This document shows positions 26,167 through 35,281 of a stretch of DNA of 64,000 bases, piece by piece. The DNA lies in NCBI GenBank assembly GCA_047621665.1, contig JBLHMB010000010.1, forward strand, positions 18,871-82,870. Direction: 5' to 3'. The notes under the pieces were generated by a model. The model saw only the letters and a program-made list of their open reading frames with translations. It did no database searches and had not been told where the DNA came from. Source of the stretch: Actimicrobium sp047621665 (lineage in GTDB: Bacteria; Pseudomonadota; Gammaproteobacteria; Burkholderiales; Burkholderiaceae_D). Both the position numbers and the translations under genes were made by a program. Each line of letters begins with the position of its first letter. The stretch's first letter is position 1.

Positions 26167-29100
26167 AAATCCTCGCAATCCGCGGCCGCAATCTGGCCTC
26201 GCTGGCGGGTGACTTCTCCGTCGATTTCGAACAGGAACCGCTGAAATCGGCCGGCCTGTTTGCGATCTCGGGACCGACCGGTGCCGGCAAGAGTACGTTA
26301 CTTGACGCGCTGTGCATGGCGCTATATGAAGACACGCCGCGCCTGATCAAGGCCGGCAAACGGACCATCCCCGATGTCGGCGATACCAGCATGTCGCAAC
26401 GGGATGCCCGCAATCTGTTGCGGCGCGGTTGCATCGACGGCCATGCCGAAGTTGATTTTGTCGGCAACGATGATCAGCACTACCGCGCGCGCTGGAGCGT
26501 CAAGCGTTCGTATGGCAAGCTCAGCGGCAGTCTGCAGAAAACAGTGATGACGCTACAGCGTCTGCCCGACCGGCAACCGATCGGTGGCACCAATACGGAA
26601 GTATTGGCCGAGATCGCCTCGCGTATCGGCCTGTCGTTCGAGCAGTTCACGCGCGCCGTGCTGCTGGCGCAAAACGAATTCTCGGCCTTCCTGAAAGCCG
26701 ACGACAACGAGCGCGGCGAACTGCTCGAAACACTCACCGGCAGCGCGATTTACAGCACGCTGTCACAGCGCGCATTTGGCCGCAACCGCGATGAGCAGGC
26801 CGTTCTGCAACGTGTCGCGGACAGGCTGACAGATCAGCGCCCGCTGGGCGACGAAGCACGCAGCAAGCTTGATGCCGACAGTGCTGCCGCCGATGCGGCG
26901 CTGGCTGCGCTGGATCTGCAGCACACGGCGCTCACCACGCGCTTGCGCTGGTATCAGGACGATGACCGATTGCGCCTGGCCGAAGAGCGCGCGCAAGCAC
27001 AATGGCAGCGGGAGATCGACGCGCAGCAAGCCGCTGCACCACGGCGCGCCGAACTGCAACTGCTCGATGCGATCCAGCCGGCCCGGGCTCTGGTCAACGA
27101 GATGGACCGGCTGACCCTGGCCATCGAACAGAATCGACTGACGATCACGGCCAGCCGCACGTCAATGGACAACGCCGCACTTGAACAGGTGCGCACGGAC
27201 GACTTGCTGGCGCAAGCGCAAGCCAGCCTCGCAACGGCCGAGCAAGCCCGGCAAGCCGCCGCGCCTACCCTCGATCAAGCCAAGTCGCTCGATGCCCGCA
27301 TCGATGCGCTACTCCCTGCGCAGGAGCGCGCACAACTGGCTCACAGCGAGGCAACCGGCAGCGCTGAACGGGCGCGCCGGCTGGTACAGAGCCGGCAAGT
27401 CCAGATCGAGGCCGCCCGCCAAGCCCGGCAGGAACACGCGCTGTGGCTGGAACAAAACGCACAGTGGCAGGCACTGGCGCAAGACTGGTCGCGTGGCGAT
27501 TTGCTGCTCGGCCAGACCACGCGCAGCGATGCCGAAGTGCAGCTCAACGTGCAACTGCTGGCGACGCTGGCGGCAGATCATGCGCAGCAAACAACCGTGC
27601 AAGCCGACACCGCCGCTGCTCTCGGGCAGGCCGCGCAACGGCTGGCTACTGCCACACACGACCGCCAGCAGGCCGTGCAACAGCATGCTGCGATCGACCT
27701 TGCGCAGTTTCAGACTCGCAAGGAGCAGCTCGCGCTGCGCCGCGAGCACTGGCGCAGCGGGGAGCAGCTCTGGCGCACGCTGGCCGAACAGCAGGCGCGC
27801 GCGCAAGTACTGGAGAACCAGTGCCGTACCAGCCTGCAAACCGCCATCGGAGCCGAAGCCGGTGCCGCGCAAGCCGATGCGCGCAGCACTGCATCGGCCG
27901 CAGCGATGGAGCAAGCGGAGCGATCACTCAAACATGCCGAAGCCGCCTGCACCGCCAGTGTCGAAAGTCTGCGCGCAGCACTGACCGGGGACACGCCCTG
28001 CCCGGTCTGCGGCGCGACCGATCATCCGTATGTGCAGGCCACTGCGCCGCTGCATGCCTTACTGAAAAAACTGCAGGACGAGGTTGCCGTTTGCCGCGAA
28101 CAGCACCAGCAGGCCCGGCAGGAACAGGCGACCCTGAATGCGCAAGCCGGTGCCCAGCGCCAGCTTCTTCTGACCATTGAGCCCGAGCTGCAACAACTGC
28201 AACAGGTGCTCGGCCATCTGCAACTTGACTGGGTCGCCCATCCGGTCGCGCTTGTGCTGGGGACGTCAGCGGCATCGGCATGGTTCGGTAGCGAACACAT
28301 CGCACTCGATACCGAGCAGGCTGCAATCGGCCTGCAAGACGCCGCCCTGCAACGACTCGTGCACCTGCGTGATGCGGCGCAAGCCACGTTCGAACAAGCC
28401 CTCGCTGCCCATACTGCCGGCAAGGACGCGGCAATCGAGGCCAGCACCCGACTCGACGCCCTCCTCGCCGGACAGCGCGTAGCCAAGTCACAATTGACGC
28501 AGGCACGACAGCGGCTGGATCAGGCGCTGGCCCAGCTCGACCCGGTGCTTGTCCTGCAAGCCGGCTGGCGCATCGCATGGCAAGCGGCACCGGAGGATTT
28601 TCATGCTCGCTGTGAGAACGCCGTGCGCTTGTGGCAGGAACAGCGAAGCGCCAGCGATCACCTGCTCGCACAGTGCACCGTGCTGGCCACCGAACTGGCT
28701 ACGCTCGCGGTCAGCGCAACCACGGCCGGGGCGGAGCAACAACGCTGTCACGACGTCAGCAGGTCCGGTGCAACAGCGATTGATGCACTGACAACGGAAC
28801 GCCACTTGCTGTTCGACGGCCAGCCGGTGCGCGAGATCGAAACCCGTCTCACCAATGCGATCGCTACGTCGCGCACCGCACTGCTGCATGCGTCGGACGC
28901 CAGTAGCACCGTGCGGCTAGCGCTGGCACGTCACACCGAAGCACTGGGACAAGCCCAGGCCCGACTGGCCACACACGAGCAGGAAGCGCACGCCGCCACG
29001 CTGCGCCTCGATGCCTGGCTGGCCAATCTCAATGACACGATTGCCTTGGACACAATTGAATTGCGCGCACGACTATTGCAGTCAACTGATCAGATTACGG

Positions 29101-29882
29101 CGCTGCGATCCGCACTGCAATCACTCGAGAGTGCCGTCCAGCAGGCAGCGGCCATGTTGCGGGATCGCGGCGAGCAGCGCACCAGCCACCGGCAACAACG
29201 GGCGCTAGCCGAGGCCGAAGAGTCACAAGACGCCCTGCAACTGGCACTGCAAACATGCAGCGCTGAACGCCAGCCCGCCCAAGCGGGCGCCACCGAACTG
29301 CAACTCGCGCTGCGTCAGGATCAGGCACGACGCTTCACCGCTGCCGGTTTGCTGGACGCGCTGGCCGCACAGGAAGCCACCTGTCGCGTGTGGTTTCAAT
29401 TGAACGACCTGATCGGCTCGGCCGACGGCAAGAAGTTACGCAACGTCGCACAGCAAACCACACTCGATGTCTTGCTCGGTTACGCCAATCGCCATCTGCA
29501 ATCGCTGGCAAAACGCTACCGGCTGCAACGCCTGTCCGATACGCTGGCGCTGATCGTGATCGACCAGGACATGGGCGATGAAATCCGCTCGGTCCACTCG
29601 CTGTCGGGCGGCGAGTCGTTCCTTGTTTCGCTGGCGCTGGCGCTCGGTCTGGCCTCGCTGTCCTCGAACCGGGTCCGGGTCGAATCACTGTTCATCGACG
29701 AAGGCTTCGGCAGTCTCGATGCCGAGACGCTGCGGGTAGCCATGGATGCGCTCGACGGCTTGCAGGCACTGGGGCGCAAGGTCGGCGTGATTTCGCATGT
29801 GCAGGAAATGACCGAGCGGATTGCGACCAAGGTGCTGGTCGAGCGTATAGCAGGGGGAAGCAGTCGGGTAGCGGTGGGGTGA
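26163..29882 (+). CDS. sbcC: Exonuclease SbcC (Rad50-like ATPase subunit)
   Basis: A 1239-residue SMC-like ATPase, about 190 residues longer than the E. coli protein. Walker A is GPTGAGKST at 37-45; the ABC signature LSGGE starts at 1147, followed by Walker B LFIDEGFGSLD. Long Ala/Gln-rich coiled coils on both sides meet at the zinc hook CPVC (C613 and C616). It works with SbcD to open and cut DNA ends and hairpins. The extra length sits in the coiled-coil arms. Confidence 0.95.
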   Translation: MKILAIRGRNLASLAGDFSVDFEQEPLKSAGLFAISGPTGAGKSTLLDALCMALYEDTPRLIKAGKRTIPDVGDTSMSQRDARNLLRRGCIDGHAEVDFVGNDDQHYRARWSVKRSYGKLSGSLQKTVMTLQRLPDRQPIGGTNTEVLAEIASRIGLSFEQFTRAVLLAQNEFSAFLKADDNERGELLETLTGSAIYSTLSQRAFGRNRDEQAVLQRVADRLTDQRPLGDEARSKLDADSAAADAALAALDLQHTALTTRLRWYQDDDRLRLAEERAQAQWQREIDAQQAAAPRRAELQLLDAIQPARALVNEMDRLTLAIEQNRLTITASRTSMDNAALEQVRTDDLLAQAQASLATAEQARQAAAPTLDQAKSLDARIDALLPAQERAQLAHSEATGSAERARRLVQSRQVQIEAARQARQEHALWLEQNAQWQALAQDWSRGDLLLGQTTRSDAEVQLNVQLLATLAADHAQQTTVQADTAAALGQAAQRLATATHDRQQAVQQHAAIDLAQFQTRKEQLALRREHWRSGEQLWRTLAEQQARAQVLENQCRTSLQTAIGAEAGAAQADARSTASAAAMEQAERSLKHAEAACTASVESLRAALTGDTPCPVCGATDHPYVQATAPLHALLKKLQDEVAVCREQHQQARQEQATLNAQAGAQRQLLLTIEPELQQLQQVLGHLQLDWVAHPVALVLGTSAASAWFGSEHIALDTEQAAIGLQDAALQRLVHLRDAAQATFEQALAAHTAGKDAAIEASTRLDALLAGQRVAKSQLTQARQRLDQALAQLDPVLVLQAGWRIAWQAAPEDFHARCENAVRLWQEQRSASDHLLAQCTVLATELATLAVSATTAGAEQQRCHDVSRSGATAIDALTTERHLLFDGQPVREIETRLTNAIATSRTALLHASDASSTVRLALARHTEALGQAQARLATHEQEAHAATLRLDAWLANLNDTIALDTIELRARLLQSTDQITALRSALQSLESAVQQAAAMLRDRGEQRTSHRQQRALAEAEESQDALQLALQTCSAERQPAQAGATELQLALRQDQARRFTAAGLLDALAAQEATCRVWFQLNDLIGSADGKKLRNVAQQTTLDVLLGYANRHLQSLAKRYRLQRLSDTLALIVIDQDMGDEIRSVHSLSGGESFLVSLALALGLASLSSNRVRVESLFIDEGFGSLDAETLRVAMDALDGLQALGRKVGVISHVQEMTERIATKVLVERIAGGSSRVAVG

Positions 29883-29979
29883 CGTCAACGGCGGGAAGAT
29901 GGAACTTTGCGATGAAAGACAGCGACTCAACAAAAGAAGGACCGTTTCGGATCCTGTTGCATTCTCTACGGAGCATCCA

Positions 29980-30663
29980 ATGTTAATCACTCAAAAACCG
30001 ACAACGACGATTCTTCATCACCCGATCGCTGGAGATTTACATACAAGTAAAGCTCCCGTCCCGGACAAAATCTCAGCGATTACACCACCTGTCGATAAAA
30101 ATAGAGCCGCTGAACGGTCAGAAAAAAGAGAACCATTTCCGCCACTCAGCCCTCAAATAAATGCAAAGGTCGCGGCAATGCAACCCGCGTCGGTGGAAGT
30201 CTCATCTGACAAATTATCTGCATTACATGAAAAAATTGCGCAACTGGAAAAACAGGTTGCTACATTGGGAACCGCTCATACGACAGGCACCACGCCAGTA
30301 CAGCACGCCAGCCAGGCAGCGCCACTACCCGGCACAACGACCAAACTAAAAAAAATGGCGGGCTCCATCAAAACTGCCTTCGCCAACGCACCATGGGAAA
30401 AAATCGGAAAAGGTGCGCTGTATGCCGCCGCGGGCGTCGCCGCTTTCGCCCTGTTATCCAATCCTCTTGGCGTACTCGGCATGGTGGGAATGGTAATGGG
30501 TTCGTCCTTGCTTCCTACGGCACTGGGCTTGGCGGGGGCAGGCGCGGCGGTATATCAAGTACATAAATGGTTGGGCAAAAAGTCAGATCACGCTGGCGAT
30601 AGCGCAACGACGGGACATCATGGCAATGATTCGCTCTCCCAGAGTCTCGGAAATCCTGCGTGA
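29980..30663 (+). CDS. Unrecognised protein with coiled coil and hydrophobic hairpin
   Basis: A 227-residue protein of no family I know. Residues 1-70 are hydrophilic and Pro/Thr/Lys-rich without a signal peptide; 77-97 (KLSALHEKIAQLEKQVATLG) is a short coiled coil; 145-193 is Ala/Gly/Leu-rich and hydrophobic, with NPLG and LLPT turns, like one or two membrane hairpins; the tail is Ser/Gly/His-rich. The ATG at 29980 follows GGAG by 7 bases. Its 5' half is visibly more AT-rich than sbcC, using codons such as TTA, ACA and AAA. It shares its layout with the protein upstream of sbcD, suggesting a related pair; possibly acquired. Confidence 0.6.
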   Translation: MLITQKPTTTILHHPIAGDLHTSKAPVPDKISAITPPVDKNRAAERSEKREPFPPLSPQINAKVAAMQPASVEVSSDKLSALHEKIAQLEKQVATLGTAHTTGTTPVQHASQAAPLPGTTTKLKKMAGSIKTAFANAPWEKIGKGALYAAAGVAAFALLSNPLGVLGMVGMVMGSSLLPTALGLAGAGAAVYQVHKWLGKKSDHAGDSATTGHHGNDSLSQSLGNPA

Positions 30664-30713
30664 AAATAGTCAATCCGATCCGGTCAACCGCACCATGAGC
30701 CACAAACACAGGC

Positions 30714-31160
30714 ATGGCAACCGATTCCCTTTACGAGACTGCTCCGATGGACAATTCCGCTCACCCTGACCAGGACATCCCTGCCGAAGCGCCATTCGAT
30801 CCGGTCGCCTTCGCTGCACTGGTCGCCGACCCGGCGCGGATTCCCGCCTTGCGCAGCATTCAGAAACAAGCCCATGAATTGCTTGAACATGCCGTCAACG
30901 ACCTGATCGCCGCCCTCGGCCAGACCGAGCCGCTGCCAACCGCCGGCCGCAATACCGGCGTGATGGATGTGCGTACACTGGCCGCGGCGTCGCGCTCGTC
31001 GACCTCGGCCGCGGCGGATCGACGCAAGTTTGCGCGCGACATGATTATTTCAGGGATGTTGAATCGCAAGAATGACGAATGGGACATGACCGACGCATCG
31101 ACCTATCAGAGCGAAACGCGCGACCCCATCGTGGCACTGTTGCGCATGCCGATGCTGTGA
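30714..31160 (+). CDS. Hypothetical cytoplasmic protein
   Basis: A 148-residue protein that I do not recognise. It has an acidic N-terminus, a helical region near 40-70 (IQKQAHELLEHAVNDLIAALGQ), and a Ser/Ala/Arg patch (LAAASRSSTSAAADRRKFARD). No signal or membrane segment is seen. The ATG at 30714 and another at 30747 are both possible; neither has a strong ribosome-binding site. Codon use is like the housekeeping neighbours. It ends 4 bases from the convergent HD-GYP gene. Confidence 0.55.
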   Translation: MATDSLYETAPMDNSAHPDQDIPAEAPFDPVAFAALVADPARIPALRSIQKQAHELLEHAVNDLIAALGQTEPLPTAGRNTGVMDVRTLAAASRSSTSAAADRRKFARDMIISGMLNRKNDEWDMTDASTYQSETRDPIVALLRMPML

Positions 31161-31164
31161 CTGC

Positions 31165-32412
31165 TCAGGCGCTCGCGTCGCCCAACCAGTAGCGATTGAT
31201 ATCCGTGAGTCCCCACTTGCCGGCCTCTTCACGCGCGACGATCTCGTCGTTACAGTCCGCAGCTGCAAGATCGAGCAGGACCGGCGCAATATGACTCATC
31301 GTCTTGACCGAATAAAACACCCGCACCGCCGGCAGCAGCAACTTGCCTTCCTTCTGTTCGACCACCACACCGAGTCGTCCCGAAGCCATCCGCACCAGCG
31401 TACCGACCGGATAAATCCCGATGCTGCGCACGAAGGCCTGAAACACCACCGGATCAAAATGTCCGTCACTCCATTCCGCCATTTTGCTCAACGATTCGGA
31501 CGGACACCAGCCTTGCTTGTACGGGCGGTTCGACGTAATCGCATCATACACATCGCACACCGCACCCATGCGCGCATACAGGCTGATCTGCTCGCCGGAA
31601 AGCCGGTGCGGATAACCGCTACCGTTCATTTTTTCATGGTGATGCAAGCACACATCGAGGGCGATCGCGCTGATACCCTCGGCTTCCAGCAGCATGGCAT
31701 GGCCGGCTGCCGGATGCTGCTTGACCGAAACGAATTCTTCGTCGGTAAGCTTGCCGGGTTTGTTCAGTATGGTCGCCGGCACGGCCATCTTGCCGATGTC
31801 GTGCAGCAGCCCTGCCAGACCGAGTTCGCGCGTAGTTTCGTCATCGAGTTTGAGCTGGCTGGCCAGCGCGATCATCAGCGCGCAGACGGCGACTGAATGC
31901 ATGTACGTGTAATCGTCGGCCGTCTTGAGGCGGGCCAGACCGATCAGTGCGCCGGGGTTGCGCATGATCGAGGCGGCAATTTCCTCGACCAGCGGCATCG
32001 CATTGCGGGTATCGATGGCCTTGCCCATGCGTGCTTCACTGAACATCGACAACACCGCTTCGCGCGATTTGTTGACGATGCTGGTCGCGCGACCGACTTC
32101 ATCGGCCATTGAGACGCGCACCACGTCGCGGTAGGCAACACGCACCAACGCAATAGAGGGTGCAGCTGGTGGCACGGCGGGGGTACTGCTATCCTCAAGA
32201 ACGACCGGCTCCGGCTCTTGCTCCGGCACGTCATCGCCCTTCTCGGTATCGATCCAGGCTTCCTCGACGCTGCTCTTGTTCACCTTAGCCAGTGTCCCCG
32301 CGTCTTCGAGCAGAAACGATTTTTTCCAGAAAGGCGTATCCATCCAGGAGACACACAGTTCGTGGATGTACATCCCAACACAAAGCTGACTGACAGGAAT
32401 CTTTTTTAACAT
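31165..32412 (-). CDS. HD-GYP domain c-di-GMP phosphodiesterase
   Basis: A 415-residue protein with an N-terminal DUF3391-type region (about 1-95, LKKIPVSQLCVGMYIHEL) and an HD-GYP domain (about 155-330). The metal-binding HD is in GLLHDIGKMAVP and the GYP motif in HHHEKMNGSGYPHRLSGEQI, both complete, so it should hydrolyse c-di-GMP. There is no membrane segment, so it is cytoplasmic. ATG 32412 is preferred over a TTG two codons upstream. It may oppose the diguanylate cyclase further along the window. Confidence 0.9.
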   Translation of the reverse strand: MLKKIPVSQLCVGMYIHELCVSWMDTPFWKKSFLLEDAGTLAKVNKSSVEEAWIDTEKGDDVPEQEPEPVVLEDSSTPAVPPAAPSIALVRVAYRDVVRVSMADEVGRATSIVNKSREAVLSMFSEARMGKAIDTRNAMPLVEEIAASIMRNPGALIGLARLKTADDYTYMHSVAVCALMIALASQLKLDDETTRELGLAGLLHDIGKMAVPATILNKPGKLTDEEFVSVKQHPAAGHAMLLEAEGISAIALDVCLHHHEKMNGSGYPHRLSGEQISLYARMGAVCDVYDAITSNRPYKQGWCPSESLSKMAEWSDGHFDPVVFQAFVRSIGIYPVGTLVRMASGRLGVVVEQKEGKLLLPAVRVFYSVKTMSHIAPVLLDLAAADCNDEIVAREEAGKWGLTDINRYWLGDASA

Positions 32413-32494
32413 GCTCAACGCTCGACAACTTTATGGGATTCCCAATAATACCAACCATTCCGTTTGCGCTGACGATGAACCTTACTTTTTAGAG

Positions 32495-33394
32495 CTACCG
32501 CTCCGATAAAAACTGCCGCAACAAACGGTTCACCCGCACTGGCTGCTCGTGAACGATCCAGTGCGACGCATCGGCGACACGTTCGACCTGCAGATCGCTA
32601 ACAAACTGATCGAGGCCAGCGAGCAGCGTTTTCGGTAACGCGAAATCCGTCTCGCCCCAGATCACGCGGGTTGGCACCGTGACACGGAAGTCGGCCGGAT
32701 CGAGTGCCAGCTTCAGCGGCCCCGGATGATCATCGGTCGGCGGATGCAACGGCGAGGCGCGGTAATAATTGACGCCGCCGCGCAAGCCACGCCGCCAGCA
32801 AGCGTGGTAACGCTCGCGCACTGCATCGGTGAACCAGCGTGCCGGTGGCTGGCCCATGCCATTGAAAAATCCGTCCAGCAAAGCGAAGTCGTTTTTCTCC
32901 AGCGCCGCTTCGGAACCCTCGGCGCGCAGCCAGTTCATGTAATCGCTGGAGGCTTTCTGATGCGCATCGGTTGCCAGCGCCTGCATGAACAAATACGGAT
33001 GCGGCGAATTGATGATGATCAGCTGGCGCAGCAACTGCGGCAGCGCGATTGCCAGGTTCCATGCAATCGCGCCACCCCAGTCATGCGCGACCAGCGTGCA
33101 TTGCTCATAGCCGAGATGGCCGATCAGCAGGCGCAGATCGTCAACAATATGGCGTGCCTTGTACGACGACAGATCGGGTGGCATGTCCGACAAATTAAAG
33201 CCGCGCAAATCCGGTGCGACCGCAAAATGCGAGCTGCCGAACTCCGCCAACTGTGCTTCCCATTCGCCCCAGAATTCCGGAAAACCATGCACGAACAGGA
33301 TCAGTGGCTGGCCCGCTTGACCGGCGCTGGCGTAATGCAGGCGCGTGCCATTGTCGAGTGCGGCAAACTGGTTGTCGCGGATCGCGGCTGCCAT
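32495..33394 (-). CDS. Alpha/beta hydrolase (epoxide hydrolase-like)
   Basis: A 299-residue alpha/beta hydrolase. The oxyanion-hole motif is LFVHGFPEFWGEWE, the nucleophile Asp is in LVAHDWGGAIAWN and the catalytic His in DASHWIVHEQP. HDWGG with Asp rather than Ser points to the epoxide-hydrolase or haloalkane-dehalogenase-like branch. It is the last of nine minus-strand genes of the catabolic cluster, 2 bases after the SDR gene. Confidence 0.88.
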   Translation of the reverse strand: MAAAIRDNQFAALDNGTRLHYASAGQAGQPLILFVHGFPEFWGEWEAQLAEFGSSHFAVAPDLRGFNLSDMPPDLSSYKARHIVDDLRLLIGHLGYEQCTLVAHDWGGAIAWNLAIALPQLLRQLIIINSPHPYLFMQALATDAHQKASSDYMNWLRAEGSEAALEKNDFALLDGFFNGMGQPPARWFTDAVRERYHACWRRGLRGGVNYYRASPLHPPTDDHPGPLKLALDPADFRVTVPTRVIWGETDFALPKTLLAGLDQFVSDLQVERVADASHWIVHEQPVRVNRLLRQFLSER

Positions 33395-33396
33395 GG

Positions 33397-34305
33397 TTAC
33401 GCTCCGGCTTTCAGTTTCGCCTGCAGCATTTCGCGCACATGTTCGGCACCGGCATACGGGTCACCCGGATTGGTCAGGGTGACGATTTCTTCCATCCGCT
33501 TTTGCACATGGCCGAGTGCCTGCGGATGCGAATACACATAAAACTGGTCATTGCCGATCGCCTCGAACGTCATCTCGGCCACCGCTGCCGCCGTGACCTT
33601 GCCGGAACTGACTGCCTTGTCCGACATCGCCTGCGCCGCCAATTGGCTGACCGTCGGACGCGCAGTGATGGCGACATCGTCAGGCCGGTTGCGATGCGAT
33701 TGCGAAATCCCGGTCGGTACAAAATACGGGCACAACACCGACGCACTGATCGGCGCCTCGACCAGTCGCAAATCCTGATACAGCGATTCGGTCAGCGACA
33801 CCACCGCATGCTTGGACACGTTGTACACCCCCATCGTCGGCGCATTGAGCAAACCGGCCATCGAGGCGGTGTTAATGATGTGGCCTTCATAATCAGGATC
33901 GGCCTTGGCACAGGCCAGCATCAGCGGCGTGAAGATGCGCACGCCGTGGATCACGCCCCACAGGTTCACGCCGAGTACCCATTCCCAATCAGCCTGGGTG
34001 TTTTCCCAGACCAGCCCGCCCGAGCCGACACCGGCATTATTGAACAGCAAATGGACCGCGCCAAAACGCGCCATCGTCGCATCGGCCAGCGCCTGAATTT
34101 GATCGGCGTGACGCACATCGCAACGCACGGCCAGTACCTCGGCACCGAGCACTTCGAGCTCTGCCTTGACGCGATCGAGCGCATCCTGCTGCACGTCAGC
34201 AAGCACCAGCTTCATGCCCAGACGCGCGCCGATCAGCGCAAATTCGCGGCCGAAGCCACTCGCACCACCCGTGATGACGGCCACCCGATTGGTAAAATTT
34301 TTCAT
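33397..34305 (-). CDS. Short-chain dehydrogenase/reductase
   Basis: A 302-residue SDR with the NAD(P)-binding ITGGASGFGREFA, the NNAGVGSGG motif and the catalytic YNVSKHA. It is longer than the classical 250 residues, with an extra C-terminal region (about 240-300). Such SDRs oxidise hydroxy-acyl or alcohol groups. It lies inside the catabolic operon between the GST-like gene and the hydrolase. Confidence 0.9.
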   Translation of the reverse strand: MKNFTNRVAVITGGASGFGREFALIGARLGMKLVLADVQQDALDRVKAELEVLGAEVLAVRCDVRHADQIQALADATMARFGAVHLLFNNAGVGSGGLVWENTQADWEWVLGVNLWGVIHGVRIFTPLMLACAKADPDYEGHIINTASMAGLLNAPTMGVYNVSKHAVVSLTESLYQDLRLVEAPISASVLCPYFVPTGISQSHRNRPDDVAITARPTVSQLAAQAMSDKAVSSGKVTAAAVAEMTFEAIGNDQFYVYSHPQALGHVQKRMEEIVTLTNPGDPYAGAEHVREMLQAKLKAGA

Positions 34306-34323
34306 GTTGTCTCCATGGTTTTT

Positions 34324-35253
34324 TTAAGCGGATTTTTTAAGTTGATAGCCGTTGCGCGGGAAGTGCACGGTCACCGTGCCGGCCCGCTCGTCCTGACGAC
34401 GCACGGCCAGTTCGGTGACGCTGGCCAGCACCAGCTCGCCCTCGACCGGATCGAGCGCGTAATCGGTCGGCGTGATGGTCACCCGCTCGCCGAGCGCGAT
34501 GCCGTGCAAGTCGATGACGGCCTGGTCGAGTACCAGCGGGGTGCTGTTGCGGCACAGGTCGATCGCGTCGATGCTGCTGATTTTTTCAGCAGTTCCATGA
34601 CCGATGGCGGCCATCCGTGCGAGCCAGGCCAGCAGCTTCGGCGACCGTTCCAGAATCACCGACAGGCCGGGCACGCGACTGACATACCAGACCGGGTGGT
34701 AGACCGAAAAATCCGCCAGCGTCGGCAAAGCGCCGAGCAAATACGGCTGGCCATCGGTCAGCATGTTGTCGAGGCGATCGATGTATTCGGTCAGACTGGC
34801 GGTGGCTTCCGCTACCGCGATGCGCGGCGCATTGCCGCGCATCGCGGCGCGGTCGGCACCGAAGGCTTGCAGGTGTTCCGGCGGCAGCTTGCCGAACATT
34901 GCCTGCAGGCCGGCCGGCTGGAATGCATAGCCAATCGCCGTCCAGAACAGCGTGCTATCCGCCCATTGCGCCACCGTGCGGACCAGACCGTTCTGCTCGT
35001 GCGGGAACAGCGACGGCGTTGGCGCTCGCCGCTCCAGCACATCGGCGATCAGCGCGGTATCGCAGTACACGTCGGAGCCGATTTGCAGCAGCGGCGTGCG
35101 TCGATAGCCACCGGTCAGTGCCAGTACATCCGGTTTGGGCATGATGACCGGAATCAGTACGGACTTCCAGGCCAGCTGTTTGTAGCCCAGAATCAGGCGG
35201 ATTTTTTCCGCGAACGGGGACGTCGGATAGTGATGCAGGATCAGGTCGGACAT
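34324..35253 (-). CDS. Glutathione S-transferase family protein
   Basis: A 309-residue protein with an N-terminal thioredoxin-like domain (LILHHYPTSPFAEKIRLILG, then GGYRRTPLLQIGSDVYCDT) and a helical C-terminal domain (about 85-200), followed by about 100 residues of beta-rich sequence ending near RNGYQLKKSA that is unusual for a GST. The S/PFAEK segment is the glutathione-site region. The start at 35253 fits the family; upstream in-frame codons overlap the neighbouring gene's end. It belongs to the catabolic cluster. Confidence 0.82.
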   Translation of the reverse strand: MSDLILHHYPTSPFAEKIRLILGYKQLAWKSVLIPVIMPKPDVLALTGGYRRTPLLQIGSDVYCDTALIADVLERRAPTPSLFPHEQNGLVRTVAQWADSTLFWTAIGYAFQPAGLQAMFGKLPPEHLQAFGADRAAMRGNAPRIAVAEATASLTEYIDRLDNMLTDGQPYLLGALPTLADFSVYHPVWYVSRVPGLSVILERSPKLLAWLARMAAIGHGTAEKISSIDAIDLCRNSTPLVLDQAVIDLHGIALGERVTITPTDYALDPVEGELVLASVTELAVRRQDERAGTVTVHFPRNGYQLKKSA

Positions 35254-35281
35254 GGCGTTCTCCAGAAGCAAAGAGGGGAAA

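Noticed and set aside
27181..28671. Several long frames on both strands within sbcC
   Set aside because: They follow from the repetitive Ala/Gln coiled-coil codons; the SbcC frame has the expected Walker, hook and signature motifs throughout.
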